DNA from: Nocardioides oceani
Lineage (GTDB): Bacteria > Actinomycetota > Actinomycetes > Propionibacteriales > Nocardioidaceae
Direction: 5' to 3'
NCBI RefSeq assembly: GCF_030412965.1
Contig: NZ_JAUHJQ010000006.1
Span: 202,290-266,289, forward strand
DNA length: 64,000 nt
The stretch's first letter is position 1. The number at the start of each line of letters is the position of its first letter. The position numbers and the translations under genes were made by a program. Positions 19,887 to 27,681 of this stretch are shown one piece after another. The notes beneath the pieces were generated by a model, which had not been told where the DNA came from, ran no database searches, and was given only the letters and a program-made list of their open reading frames with translations.

Positions 19887-20971
19887 CCCGGGTGGTGCAG
19901 GTGCTGACCCAGTCCGCCGGCGGGCCGGTCGACCACGCCGTCGACGTCGCCGCGGAGCTGGCCCGCCGCGGCGTGGACAGCCACGTGGTCGGCCCGCGGC
20001 CCGTCCACGTTCCCGGCGTCACCTGGCACGACTCCACCGTCGCCGGCAAGGCCGACGCCCGCGGGGCGCGCGACACCCTGCGCCTCCTGCGCGGGCTCCG
20101 CCCCGACGTCGTCCACGCCCACGACCGCCGCGCCGGCTGGCTGGCCCGGCTCGCCGCCCCGGTGCTGGGCGCGCCCGTCGTCTACACCCTGCACGGGGTC
20201 GCCGACGGCCTGTCCGACCTGGTCGCCGGGAACGTCCGTGCGGCCGAGCGCCGCCGCCGCGACCGGCTCTACTACCTGACCGGCGAGCGGCTGGTGACCC
20301 GCTGGGCCCGGGCCGGGGTCGTCGTGCCCAGCGCCGCCGTGGCGACGTACGCCGTGGAGTCGGTGGGCCTGCCCGAGCGGCTCGTGTCGGTGGTCCCCAA
20401 CGGGGTCGACCCGGCGCGTTGGCGGCCGTCGCCGGCGCCCGCCGGCCCGGTGACCGTGGTGTGGACCGGCCTGCTCGGCGGGGTGAAGCGGATCGGCCTG
20501 CTCCTCGACGCGCTGGCCGCCGTGCCGGCCGCGCGGGCGCTGGTCGTCGGCGACGGGCCGGAGCGGCCCCTGGTCGAGCGGCGGGCCACCGAGCCGGCGC
20601 TGCTCGGCCGCGTGGAGCTGGCCGGCTGGCTGCCGGACCCCGCGCCGGCGTACGCCCGCGGGCACCTGCTCGCGCTGACGTCCGCGGCCGAGAACCTGCC
20701 GCTCTCGGTGCTCCAGGCGATGTCCTGCGGGCTCCCGGTGGTGGCGACCGCCGTCGGCGGCGTGCCCGAGGTCGTTCGCGACGGCGTCGACGGACTGCTC
20801 GCCCCGGCCGACGACCCCGCCGCGCTCACCGCTGCGCTGCGCACCCTCGTCGAGGACGAGGCCCTGCGCCAGCGTGCGGGGCGCTCCGCGCGGGTCCGGG
20901 TGGCGGAGTCGTTCAGCCTCGCCGGCTGCGTCGACGGTCTCGAGCGCGTCTACGACGAGGTGCGCGCATGA
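19883..20971 (+). CDS. Glycosyltransferase family 4 (GT-B fold)
   Basis: Cytoplasmic enzyme adding a sugar to a lipid-linked acceptor. The N-terminal domain starts RVVQVLTQSAGGPVDHAVD, with DVVHAHDRRAGWLARLA in the acceptor half. The C-terminal donor domain has VVPNGVDPARW and LTSAAENLPLSVLQAMSCGLPVVA, the E-x7-E region of GT4. The 362-aa protein is full length. GTG start within the preceding gene's end (GTGA overlap), and the next glycosyltransferase starts within its stop (ATGA). The sugar donor cannot be inferred. Confidence 0.9.
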   Translation: MTRVVQVLTQSAGGPVDHAVDVAAELARRGVDSHVVGPRPVHVPGVTWHDSTVAGKADARGARDTLRLLRGLRPDVVHAHDRRAGWLARLAAPVLGAPVVYTLHGVADGLSDLVAGNVRAAERRRRDRLYYLTGERLVTRWARAGVVVPSAAVATYAVESVGLPERLVSVVPNGVDPARWRPSPAPAGPVTVVWTGLLGGVKRIGLLLDALAAVPAARALVVGDGPERPLVERRATEPALLGRVELAGWLPDPAPAYARGHLLALTSAAENLPLSVLQAMSCGLPVVATAVGGVPEVVRDGVDGLLAPADDPAALTAALRTLVEDEALRQRAGRSARVRVAESFSLAGCVDGLERVYDEVRA

Positions 20972-22032
20972 GGACGCTGATGGTGATCGCCGAGATGGGC
21001 TCGGGCGGCGCGGAGGCCGTCGTGGCAGACCTTGCCGCGGACCGCCTCGACCGCGGCGACGAGGTCGCGGTCGCGAGCGACCGGGGCTGGCGCACCGCCC
21101 ACGTCGCCGGCCGCGGCGCCGACCTGGTGCCGGTGCCGCTGCGCCGCCCCGGCGCGCCCGCACTGGCCCGCTCGGCGGCCCGCCTGCGGCGCAACCTGCG
21201 GCAGCGCCCCGCCGACCTGTTGCACACCCACAACGTCCGCGCCACGCTCGCCGCCCACCTGGCCCAGCGCGCGGCCGGCCGGCGCGCGCCGCTGGTCGCC
21301 ACGGTGCACGGGCTCGCGGCGGAGGACTACCCGCGGGCCGCGCGCGTGCTCGACCGCTGCGCCGACGTCGTGGTCGCGGTCTCCGCCGACGTCGCCGACC
21401 GGCTGGCGAGCGGCGGCCTGCCCACCGACCGGCTCCGCGTCGTCGAGAACGCCGCCCCGGCGCTGCGGCTGCCCGCGCGCGCCGCGGCCCGTGCGGCGCT
21501 CGGCCTGCCCGCAGACCAGCAGGTCGCGCTCGCGGTGTCCCGGCTGGTGGCGCCCAAGCGGCCCGACCTGCTCGTCGACGCCTGGTCCCGGGTGCCCGGC
21601 GCGCCGCTCCTGCTGCTCGCTGGCGACGGGCCCGCCCGCCCCGGCTTGGAGCGGCGGGTGGCCGACGCCGGCCTCGCCGACCGCGTCCGCCTGCTCGGCG
21701 ACCGCCACGACGTCGACCGGCTGCTCGCCGCGGCCGACCTGCTGCTGCTGGCCAGCGACCGCGAGGGCCTGCCGGTCTCGGTGCTCGAGGCGATGGGCGC
21801 CGGCGTGCCGGTCGCCGCCTCGGCCGTCGGCGGCCTCACCTCGCTCGCCGGGGCCGTCGAGCTCGTGGCCGAGCCGACCGTCGACGCCTGGGCGGCGTCA
21901 GTGCGCCGGCTGCTCGAGGACCCGGGCCGACGCCGCGACCTGGCCGCCGCGGCCGGCGCGCTCGTGGAGGAGCGCTTCTCGCCGGCGGCGATGACGGCGT
22001 CGTACGACGCGATCTACACAGACGTGACCTGA
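20968..22032 (+). CDS. Glycosyltransferase family 4 (GT-B fold)
   Basis: Second GT4 enzyme in the run. The N-terminus is RTLMVIAEMGSGGAEAVVAD, with the Gly-rich nucleotide-sugar enzyme motif, followed by DLLHTHNVRATLAAHLAQ. The donor site reads LLLASDREGLPVSVLEAMGAG, with both conserved Glu residues. At 354 aa it is the usual size. ATGA overlap with the gene before it. The preceding enzyme and this one are clearly related in layout but differ in sequence, so they probably add different sugars or linkages. Confidence 0.9.
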   Translation: MRTLMVIAEMGSGGAEAVVADLAADRLDRGDEVAVASDRGWRTAHVAGRGADLVPVPLRRPGAPALARSAARLRRNLRQRPADLLHTHNVRATLAAHLAQRAAGRRAPLVATVHGLAAEDYPRAARVLDRCADVVVAVSADVADRLASGGLPTDRLRVVENAAPALRLPARAAARAALGLPADQQVALAVSRLVAPKRPDLLVDAWSRVPGAPLLLLAGDGPARPGLERRVADAGLADRVRLLGDRHDVDRLLAAADLLLLASDREGLPVSVLEAMGAGVPVAASAVGGLTSLAGAVELVAEPTVDAWAASVRRLLEDPGRRRDLAAAAGALVEERFSPAAMTASYDAIYTDVT

Positions 22033-22054
22033 AGGACTACCGGGGGGAAGACCG

Positions 22055-23323
22055 ATGGAGCTGCACCAGATCGGCGGGGCGCTGTGGCGTCAACGCCTGC
22101 TCGTCCTGCTCGTGCTGGCGGTGACCGCCGTCGCCGTGGGCGTGGGCGTGGGGCTGGCGCCGAAGACCTACCGCGCCACGGCCGTGCTCGCGGCCGCTGC
22201 GGAGCGGGAGACGCTGGAGTCGCCCGACGACCTCGACGCGCTGCGCGGCACGCTGGCCGAGCTCGCCAGCAGCCGCGAGCTGCTCACCGAGGTGGCCGGC
22301 CAGCTCGACGTCGAGCGCGAGGTCAGCGACCTGCGCTCGGCGGTGAGCGCGGAGTGGGTCGGCGGCACCATCCTGATCCAGGTCGTCGCCGAGGACAGCG
22401 ACCCCGAGGTGGCCGCGGACCTGGCCAACCGGGTCGCGATCACGCTGCCCTACTACGACCCCAGCGCCGGGTCGTTCCTCTTCACCCAGACCAACGAGGC
22501 CCAGCCGCCGCGGACCTACAGCAGCCCCAACCTGCTGCTCGCGATCGGCGTCGGCGCCGCGCTCGCGCTGGTCCTCGCGGTCGCCGCGGCGGTCGCGCGC
22601 GACCGCCGCACCAGCACCGTCGACACCGGCGCGGCCGTCGAGGAGGCGACCGGCGCCCCGCTGCTCGCGCACGTCGGTGTGCCGCGCGACCCGACCACGC
22701 TGCCGGCGCTCTACCCCGGCACGGCCGCGGCGGACCTCTTCCGCCAGCTGCGGATCGCGCTCGAGGCGCAGGCCGCGGGCGACCCGGTCAGCCGCGTCGT
22801 CGTCGCCGGCGTCACGCCGGGCGAGGTCAACGTGTGGCTGGGCGCGAACCTGGCGATCTCGCTGGCGAACGTCGGTCGGACCGTGCTGCTCGTCGACGGA
22901 CGGATGGGCCCGCGCCACGGCCGCCCGATCGCCGCGGAGCCGGACACACCGGGCCTCTTCGACGTGCTGGCCGGCACCGAGCTGTCCCGGGCGGTCAGCC
23001 CCGGACCGGTGGAGCTGCTGAGCGTGCTGCCCGCCGGCGACGCCGGGTCCGAGCCGTACGAGTCGATGCTCGAGACCACCTTCGCCGACAAGATGGCCGA
23101 GGCGGAGGCGACGTACGACGTCGTCATCGTGCTCGCGCCGCCGCTGGAGACCTGCGACGACGCGCGCGTGATGGCGGCCCGCGGCTCGCTGCTCATGGTG
23201 GTGCCCGAGGGCCAGGTCGCCGCGCCGGCGCTGCGCGCCCACGCCGACCGCGTGCGGTCGGTCGGCGCGGGCCTGCTCGGGACGGTGCTCGTCGGGCGCC
23301 GCGCCGAGCGGGTGCTCACCTAG
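22055..23323 (+). CDS. Wzz-type chain-length protein with degenerate tyrosine-kinase domain
   Basis: Residues 1-190 form the Wzz/chain-length part: an N-terminal membrane helix (LLVLLVLAVTAVAVGVGVGL), an extracytoplasmic region and a second helix near 165-185 (NLLLAIGVGAALALVLAVAA). The C-terminal 230 aa resemble a BY-kinase/CpsD P-loop domain. The Walker A region reads AGVTPGEVNVWLGANLA: the usual G-K-S/T is replaced by V258-N259-V260, and the Walker A' motif is LLVDGRMG. There is no Tyr cluster at the C-terminus. The domain is therefore probably unable to phosphorylate and may have a structural role. The ATG follows a GGGGGG ribosome-binding site. 422 aa. Confidence 0.85.
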   Translation: MELHQIGGALWRQRLLVLLVLAVTAVAVGVGVGLAPKTYRATAVLAAAAERETLESPDDLDALRGTLAELASSRELLTEVAGQLDVEREVSDLRSAVSAEWVGGTILIQVVAEDSDPEVAADLANRVAITLPYYDPSAGSFLFTQTNEAQPPRTYSSPNLLLAIGVGAALALVLAVAAAVARDRRTSTVDTGAAVEEATGAPLLAHVGVPRDPTTLPALYPGTAAADLFRQLRIALEAQAAGDPVSRVVVAGVTPGEVNVWLGANLAISLANVGRTVLLVDGRMGPRHGRPIAAEPDTPGLFDVLAGTELSRAVSPGPVELLSVLPAGDAGSEPYESMLETTFADKMAEAEATYDVVIVLAPPLETCDDARVMAARGSLLMVVPEGQVAAPALRAHADRVRSVGAGLLGTVLVGRRAERVLT

Positions 23324-23332
23324 GAGGCGGGC

Positions 23333-24547
23333 GTGCGCAGGCGACCGCGGCGGGACGAGGGGATCCGCCGCCGGCTCCACGTGGCCCACGTGGCCGAGCC
23401 CTCCTCGGAGGGCGTGGCCGTGGTGCAGTACTCCTACATCCGCGAGCAGCTCCGGCGCGGCTGGCGGGTGACCGTGGTCTGCCCGAGCCACGGGTGGCTC
23501 GGCTACTCCGCGCGCGCCGCCGGCGCCGAGGTGCGGTGGTGGTCGGCGACCCGCGGCCCGGGCCGCTCGGTGCTGCGCGAGACCACCGAGCTGCGCCGGA
23601 TCCTCGCCGAGGTCGACCCGGACGTCGTGCACCTGCACAGCGCGAAGGCCGGCCTGGCCGGGCGGCTCGCCCTGCGCGGGAGCCGGCCGACGATCTTCCA
23701 GCCGCACGCGTGGTCCTTCCTCGCGGTGGAGGGCCCGGTACGCCGTGCCTCGCTGGCGTGGGAGCGGCTCGCGGCGCGCTGGACGCACCGCCTGGTCTGC
23801 GTCAGCGAGGCCGAGCGGATCGCCGGCGTGGAGGCCGGCATCGAGGTGCCCACGCGGGTGCTGCCCAACGGCGTGGACCTGCTGCGGCTGGGGGTGCAGG
23901 GCCCGCAGGAGCGGCTCGCCGCCCGCGCCGGCCTCGGCCTGCCCGACGTGCCGACGGTGGTGTGCGTGGGCCGGCTGACCCGGCAGAAGGGCCAGGACGC
24001 GCTCCTCGACGCCTGGCCGTCGGTGCGCGAGCGGGTGCCGGCGGCGCAGCTGGTGCTGGTCGGCGCGGGGCCGGACCGCAGGGAGCTGGAGCGCCGGGCG
24101 GCCGACCTCGACGGCGTGCTGCTCGCCGGTGGTCGCACCGACGTGCCGCTGTGGCTCGCGGCGGCCGACGTCGCCGTCGCGCCCTCGCGGTGGGAGGGCA
24201 TGCCGCTGGTGCCGCTGGAGGCGATGGCGTGCGGGCGCAGCGTCGTGGCCACCGCGATCCCGGGGATCGTGGAGGCCGTGCCCGACGACGCGGGGCAGCT
24301 GGTCGCGCCGGGTGACGCCGAGGCGCTGGCCGACGCGCTGGTCTACCGCCTGCAGTCCTCCGACGTGGCGACCGACGAGGGCTGGGCCGGCCGGCTGCAC
24401 GTCGAGGACCACCACGACGAGCTCACGGCGGCCCGCGAGGTCATCGGGGTCTACCTGTCGGTCCTCCGGGAGCGGAGGAGCCGAGGCGCACGGCGCCGAC
24501 CTCTCCCCGCGGTGCTCGGACGAGGACCGGGAGCGTCCGGCACATGA
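23333..24547 (+). CDS. Glycosyltransferase family 4 (GT-B fold)
   Basis: Third GT4 enzyme of the cluster, 404 aa. The N-terminus has RRLHVAHVAEPSSEGVAVVQ, then DVVHLHSAKAGLAGRLALRG and IFQPHAWSFLAVEG, a pattern seen in GT4 enzymes of exopolysaccharide loci. The donor domain has VLPNGVDLLRLG, VVCVGRLTRQKGQDALLDAW and PSRWEGMPLVPLEAMACGRS. The GTG start has GGAGG close upstream and lies 9 bases after the Wzz gene. The last 36 codons, including a basic tail with little conservation, overlap the convergent sugar transferase gene by 107 bases. Confidence 0.9.
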   Translation: MRRRPRRDEGIRRRLHVAHVAEPSSEGVAVVQYSYIREQLRRGWRVTVVCPSHGWLGYSARAAGAEVRWWSATRGPGRSVLRETTELRRILAEVDPDVVHLHSAKAGLAGRLALRGSRPTIFQPHAWSFLAVEGPVRRASLAWERLAARWTHRLVCVSEAERIAGVEAGIEVPTRVLPNGVDLLRLGVQGPQERLAARAGLGLPDVPTVVCVGRLTRQKGQDALLDAWPSVRERVPAAQLVLVGAGPDRRELERRAADLDGVLLAGGRTDVPLWLAAADVAVAPSRWEGMPLVPLEAMACGRSVVATAIPGIVEAVPDDAGQLVAPGDAEALADALVYRLQSSDVATDEGWAGRLHVEDHHDELTAAREVIGVYLSVLRERRSRGARRRPLPAVLGRGPGASGT

Positions 24548-25880
24548 TCTTGACGTCGCTCCACAGCGACCAGTTCTCGATGTAGTAGTTGTCGACGCGG
24601 GTGCGCTCGGCGATCGAGGTGTCCCCGCGCAGCCGGTGCACCTGCGCCAGCCCGGTGAGCCCGGCGGGGACCCGGTGGCGGTCGGCGTACCGGCTCTCGC
24701 TGCGGCTGAACGCGTCGACGAAGTGCGGCCGCTCCGGCCGCGGCCCGACCAGGCTCATGTCGCCCTTCAGGACGTTGACCAGCTGCGGCAGCTCGTCGAG
24801 GCCGGTGCGGCGCAGGAACCGGCCGACCGGGCCGATCCGCGCGTCGCCGTCGATGCTCCAGCGGGTCGCGCTCTCGATCTCGTCGTCGGGCCGCAGGGAG
24901 CGGAGCTTGTAGAGGGTGAACGGCCGCCCGCCGGTCCCGACGCGGGTCTGGCGGAAGACGACGCCCGGTCCGGTCTCGATGCGGGTGGCGAGCGCGCAGG
25001 CGGCCATCACCGGGGCGGCGAGGACGAGCCCGACCGACGCGAGGGCCACGTCGAGGGCACGCTTGCCCCAGCGGGCCAGCGGCCGGTGGCCCCAGCGGCG
25101 CAGGCGCATCAGCGTGACGCCCTGGACGACCTCGGTGCCGCGGGTGCCGGTGGCGCCCATCAGCTCGTGGAACCGGGGCACGACGAAGACCTGGTGGTCG
25201 CGCTCCACGCACCGGCGCACGACCGCCACGGTCTGGGCGTCCGGAGGCGCCGGGAACGCGAAGACCACGTCGTGGACGCCGAGGTCGGTCATCGCCTGCT
25301 CGAGCCGGTCGATCCCGCCGAGCAGCGGCACGGGCAGCCGCCGCGCGCTCGCGCCCCGCTCGACGATGCCCACCGGTCGCAGGCCGAGCTGGGGCTGGTC
25401 CAGCAGCGTCGCAGCCAGCGCCGAGCCGACCGGCTCGCCGCCGACGATGATCACCGGGTGCCCGGCGAGGCCACGACGGCGCAGCCCGTGGACCGTCGTG
25501 TACGCCGCCGTCCGCACCACCACCAGCAGCAGGGCCAGGCCGGCGGCGAACGCGGGCGCAACCGGCCACGTCGGGTCGCCGGTCACCCCGATGCGGGGCG
25601 CGGCGGCGACGAGCGCCAGCGTGCCGAGCGCCGCGGCGAGCAGCAGCCGGGGGAGGTCCTCCAGGACCGAGAGCACCAGCCGCGGGCGGTAGAGGTCCGC
25701 GCTGTGGCAGGTGAGGAACACCGCTGCCCCGGCGGCGGCCACCGGCACCGGGCTCACGTGGACGGTGCCCAGCACCGGCACGGCCGCGAGCACCACGGCG
25801 AGGAGGTCCAGCAGCACCAGCAGCGGACGCTGGCTGGGCAGGGACGGCAGCCGGCCCACCCACCGGTCGGACATGCGCAT
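24441..25880 (-). CDS. Exopolysaccharide polyprenyl glycosylphosphotransferase (initiating sugar transferase)
   Basis: Integral membrane enzyme that moves a sugar-1-phosphate onto undecaprenyl phosphate, the first step of repeat-unit assembly. The N-terminal half has four or five membrane segments, and a CoA/NAD-binding-like fold around VIIVGGEPVGSAL. The C-terminal catalytic part shows KRALDVALASVGLVLAAPVM, then FTLYKLRSLR, LPQLVNVLKGDMSLVGPRPE and the final LRGDTSIAERTRVDNYYIEN. 479 aa, normal for WcaJ/WbaP relatives. The ATG at 25880 has GGGGGG 8 bases upstream; 25874 is an alternative. It faces the rest of the cluster and overlaps the last glycosyltransferase gene by 107 bases. Confidence 0.92.
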   Translation of the reverse strand: MRMSDRWVGRLPSLPSQRPLLVLLDLLAVVLAAVPVLGTVHVSPVPVAAAGAAVFLTCHSADLYRPRLVLSVLEDLPRLLLAAALGTLALVAAAPRIGVTGDPTWPVAPAFAAGLALLLVVVRTAAYTTVHGLRRRGLAGHPVIIVGGEPVGSALAATLLDQPQLGLRPVGIVERGASARRLPVPLLGGIDRLEQAMTDLGVHDVVFAFPAPPDAQTVAVVRRCVERDHQVFVVPRFHELMGATGTRGTEVVQGVTLMRLRRWGHRPLARWGKRALDVALASVGLVLAAPVMAACALATRIETGPGVVFRQTRVGTGGRPFTLYKLRSLRPDDEIESATRWSIDGDARIGPVGRFLRRTGLDELPQLVNVLKGDMSLVGPRPERPHFVDAFSRSESRYADRHRVPAGLTGLAQVHRLRGDTSIAERTRVDNYYIENWSLWSDVKIMCRTLPVLVRAPRGEVGAVRLGSSAPGGPTGRPR

Positions 25881-25960
25881 GCGAAGAACCCCCCGCTCGA
25901 GGGTCTACCCCGGCCCCGGGCCGGTCAACCCTCCTCGGGGTCGCCCGGCACGATGGGCGG

Positions 25961-26776
25961 GTGGTCACGGTCGTCGACGCCCTGCTCGAGGAGTGGGCCC
26001 TGGTGCGCGACGGGGCGCCGTTCCCCGCGGGGCGGGCGACGGTGCTGCCGGTCCGCGACGAGCGCGGGCCGGCGGTGCTCAAGGTCGGTGCGGCGACGGA
26101 CGCGCCCGCCCTCGAGCCGCTCGCCCTGCAGCGGTGGGGCGGGACCGGTGCGGCCCGGCTGCTGCGGGCCGACCCGCACCGCCGGGCGCTGCTGCTCGAG
26201 CGGCTGGCCGGCCCGGACCTGGCCGACCCCGCGGCCGGCCACTGGGACGTCGCGGCCTGCGAGCTGGTCGGGGCGCACCTGGGGCTCCTGCACGTCGACC
26301 CGCCTCCGCAGGTGCCCCGCCTGGCGACGTACGTCGCGGAGCGGACGGGTGCGCTGGCCGCCCTGCCGCGCGATGCGCCGCTGCCGCACCGCCTGGTCGA
26401 GCAGGCGGTGTCCCTGGGCCGGGCGCTCGCGCGCGACCCGGGGGAGGAGCGGCTGCTGCACACCGACCTGCACTACGCCCACCTGGTCGCGGGCGAGGAC
26501 CCCGACGACTGGCGGGCGGTCTCGCCCAAGCCGCTGGCCGGCGACCCGCACAGCGAGGTGGCGCCGCTGCTGTGGCACCGGTGGGAGGACGTGACGGGGG
26601 ACGTCCGCGGCACGCTGCGGCGCCGGTTCCACGCCGCGATCGACGCCGCCGGCCTCGACGAGGACCGCGCGCGGGACTGGGTCGTGGTGCGGACGGTCCA
26701 CCGGGCGCTCGCCGGCCTGGCCGACCGCGAGCTGGTCACCCGGTGCGTCGCGGTCGCCAAGGCCGTCCAGGAGTGA
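25961..26776 (+). CDS. APH(6)/hydroxyurea-type kinase-like protein with altered metal site
   Basis: Resembles the streptomycin 6-phosphotransferase/hydroxyurea kinase group (APH_6_hur). Matching features are LLLERLAGPDL, the catalytic loop LLHTDLHYAHL and SPKPLAGDPHSEVAPLLWHR. The catalytic Asp169 is kept. However, the Asn expected after it is His174, and the second metal ligand, usually the Asp of an I-D-P-K motif, is Ser188. The protein may be a weak or inactive kinase. The GTG start at 25961 gives 271 aa, near family length. It is divergent from the sugar transferase; the MOSC gene follows 82 bases later. Calling it a resistance gene would go beyond the evidence. Confidence 0.75.
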   Translation: MVTVVDALLEEWALVRDGAPFPAGRATVLPVRDERGPAVLKVGAATDAPALEPLALQRWGGTGAARLLRADPHRRALLLERLAGPDLADPAAGHWDVAACELVGAHLGLLHVDPPPQVPRLATYVAERTGALAALPRDAPLPHRLVEQAVSLGRALARDPGEERLLHTDLHYAHLVAGEDPDDWRAVSPKPLAGDPHSEVAPLLWHRWEDVTGDVRGTLRRRFHAAIDAAGLDEDRARDWVVVRTVHRALAGLADRELVTRCVAVAKAVQE

Positions 26777-26858
26777 GCCGGCCCGGCCGCCCCGCGATGC
26801 GGGCGGAGATGCGCCCGATAATGCGGCGCGGGCGGCCCCGGCGGGTGACAATCACGGG

Positions 26859-27506
26859 GTGTCCCAGCTCGTCTCCGTCAACGTCGGCACGCCCCGCGAG
26901 GCCGCCTGGGCCGGCATCGGCCGCACCAGCATCGACAAGGCGCCGGTCCGCGGCCCGGTCGAGGTCGGGCGGCTCGGCCTCGCCGGCGACCGCGTCTCCG
27001 ACACCCGTCACCACGGCGGGGTCGACCAGGCGGTCTACGCCTACGCGCGCGAGGACCTGGACCGCTGGGCGGTCGACCTGGGCCAGGAGGTGCGCGACGG
27101 GCAGTTCGCGGAGAACCTCACCACGCGGGGCGTCGAGGTGACCGGCGCCGAGGTCGGCGAGCGGTGGCGGGTCGGCACGGCGCTGCTCGAGGTCGCCTAC
27201 GTCCGCACGCCCTGCAACGACTTCAAGACCTGGATGGGCCGGTGCGGGTTCGACAATCGCGCCTGGGTCAAGCGGTTCACCCTCGACGGGGCGCCCGGTG
27301 CGTACCTCCGCGTCCTCGACCCCGGCACGGTGCAGGCCGGCGACGACATCGAGGTGCTGCACCGCCCCGGCCACGGCGTCACGATCGGGACGATGTTCCG
27401 CGCGCTGCACACCGAGCCGGCGCTGCTGCCGCGGCTGCTCGAGGTCGAGGGGCTGGCCGAGAAGGCGCGGCGCAAGGCCGAGCAGTACGTCGCCGCGCGC
27501 GCCTGA
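26859..27506 (+). CDS. MOSC domain protein (YiiM-like)
   Basis: MOSC domains are beta-strand folds related to the molybdenum cofactor sulfurase C-terminus and often handle sulfur with a conserved Cys. Here the signature is VEVGRLGLAGDRVSDTRHHGG, followed by GQFAENLTTRGV and the Cys in VRTPCNDFKTWMG. The YiiM-type C-terminal extension is present (GVTIGTMFRALHTEP). 215 aa, normal for YiiM, which has been linked to N-hydroxylated base detoxification and Mo cofactor use. The GTG has two possible -10 boxes upstream: GATAAT at 26817, and GACAAT at 26847, which would give a leaderless message. Confidence 0.9.
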   Translation: MSQLVSVNVGTPREAAWAGIGRTSIDKAPVRGPVEVGRLGLAGDRVSDTRHHGGVDQAVYAYAREDLDRWAVDLGQEVRDGQFAENLTTRGVEVTGAEVGERWRVGTALLEVAYVRTPCNDFKTWMGRCGFDNRAWVKRFTLDGAPGAYLRVLDPGTVQAGDDIEVLHRPGHGVTIGTMFRALHTEPALLPRLLEVEGLAEKARRKAEQYVAARA

Positions 27507-27681
27507 GCCCACCGAACCGGCACGCCCGGGGCGCGGTAGGGAAAACTTCGTTGATCGGGTGTCCAACCAAGGAGAAGTCGGCTACTCGCGGGTTGGAAGT
27601 GACGTAGGTTACGCGGCAACGATCCGCGACGGGAGGAGCGGCCGCTTCGGCCTACCCTCCCTGCCGTCACCCAGGAGAGCC

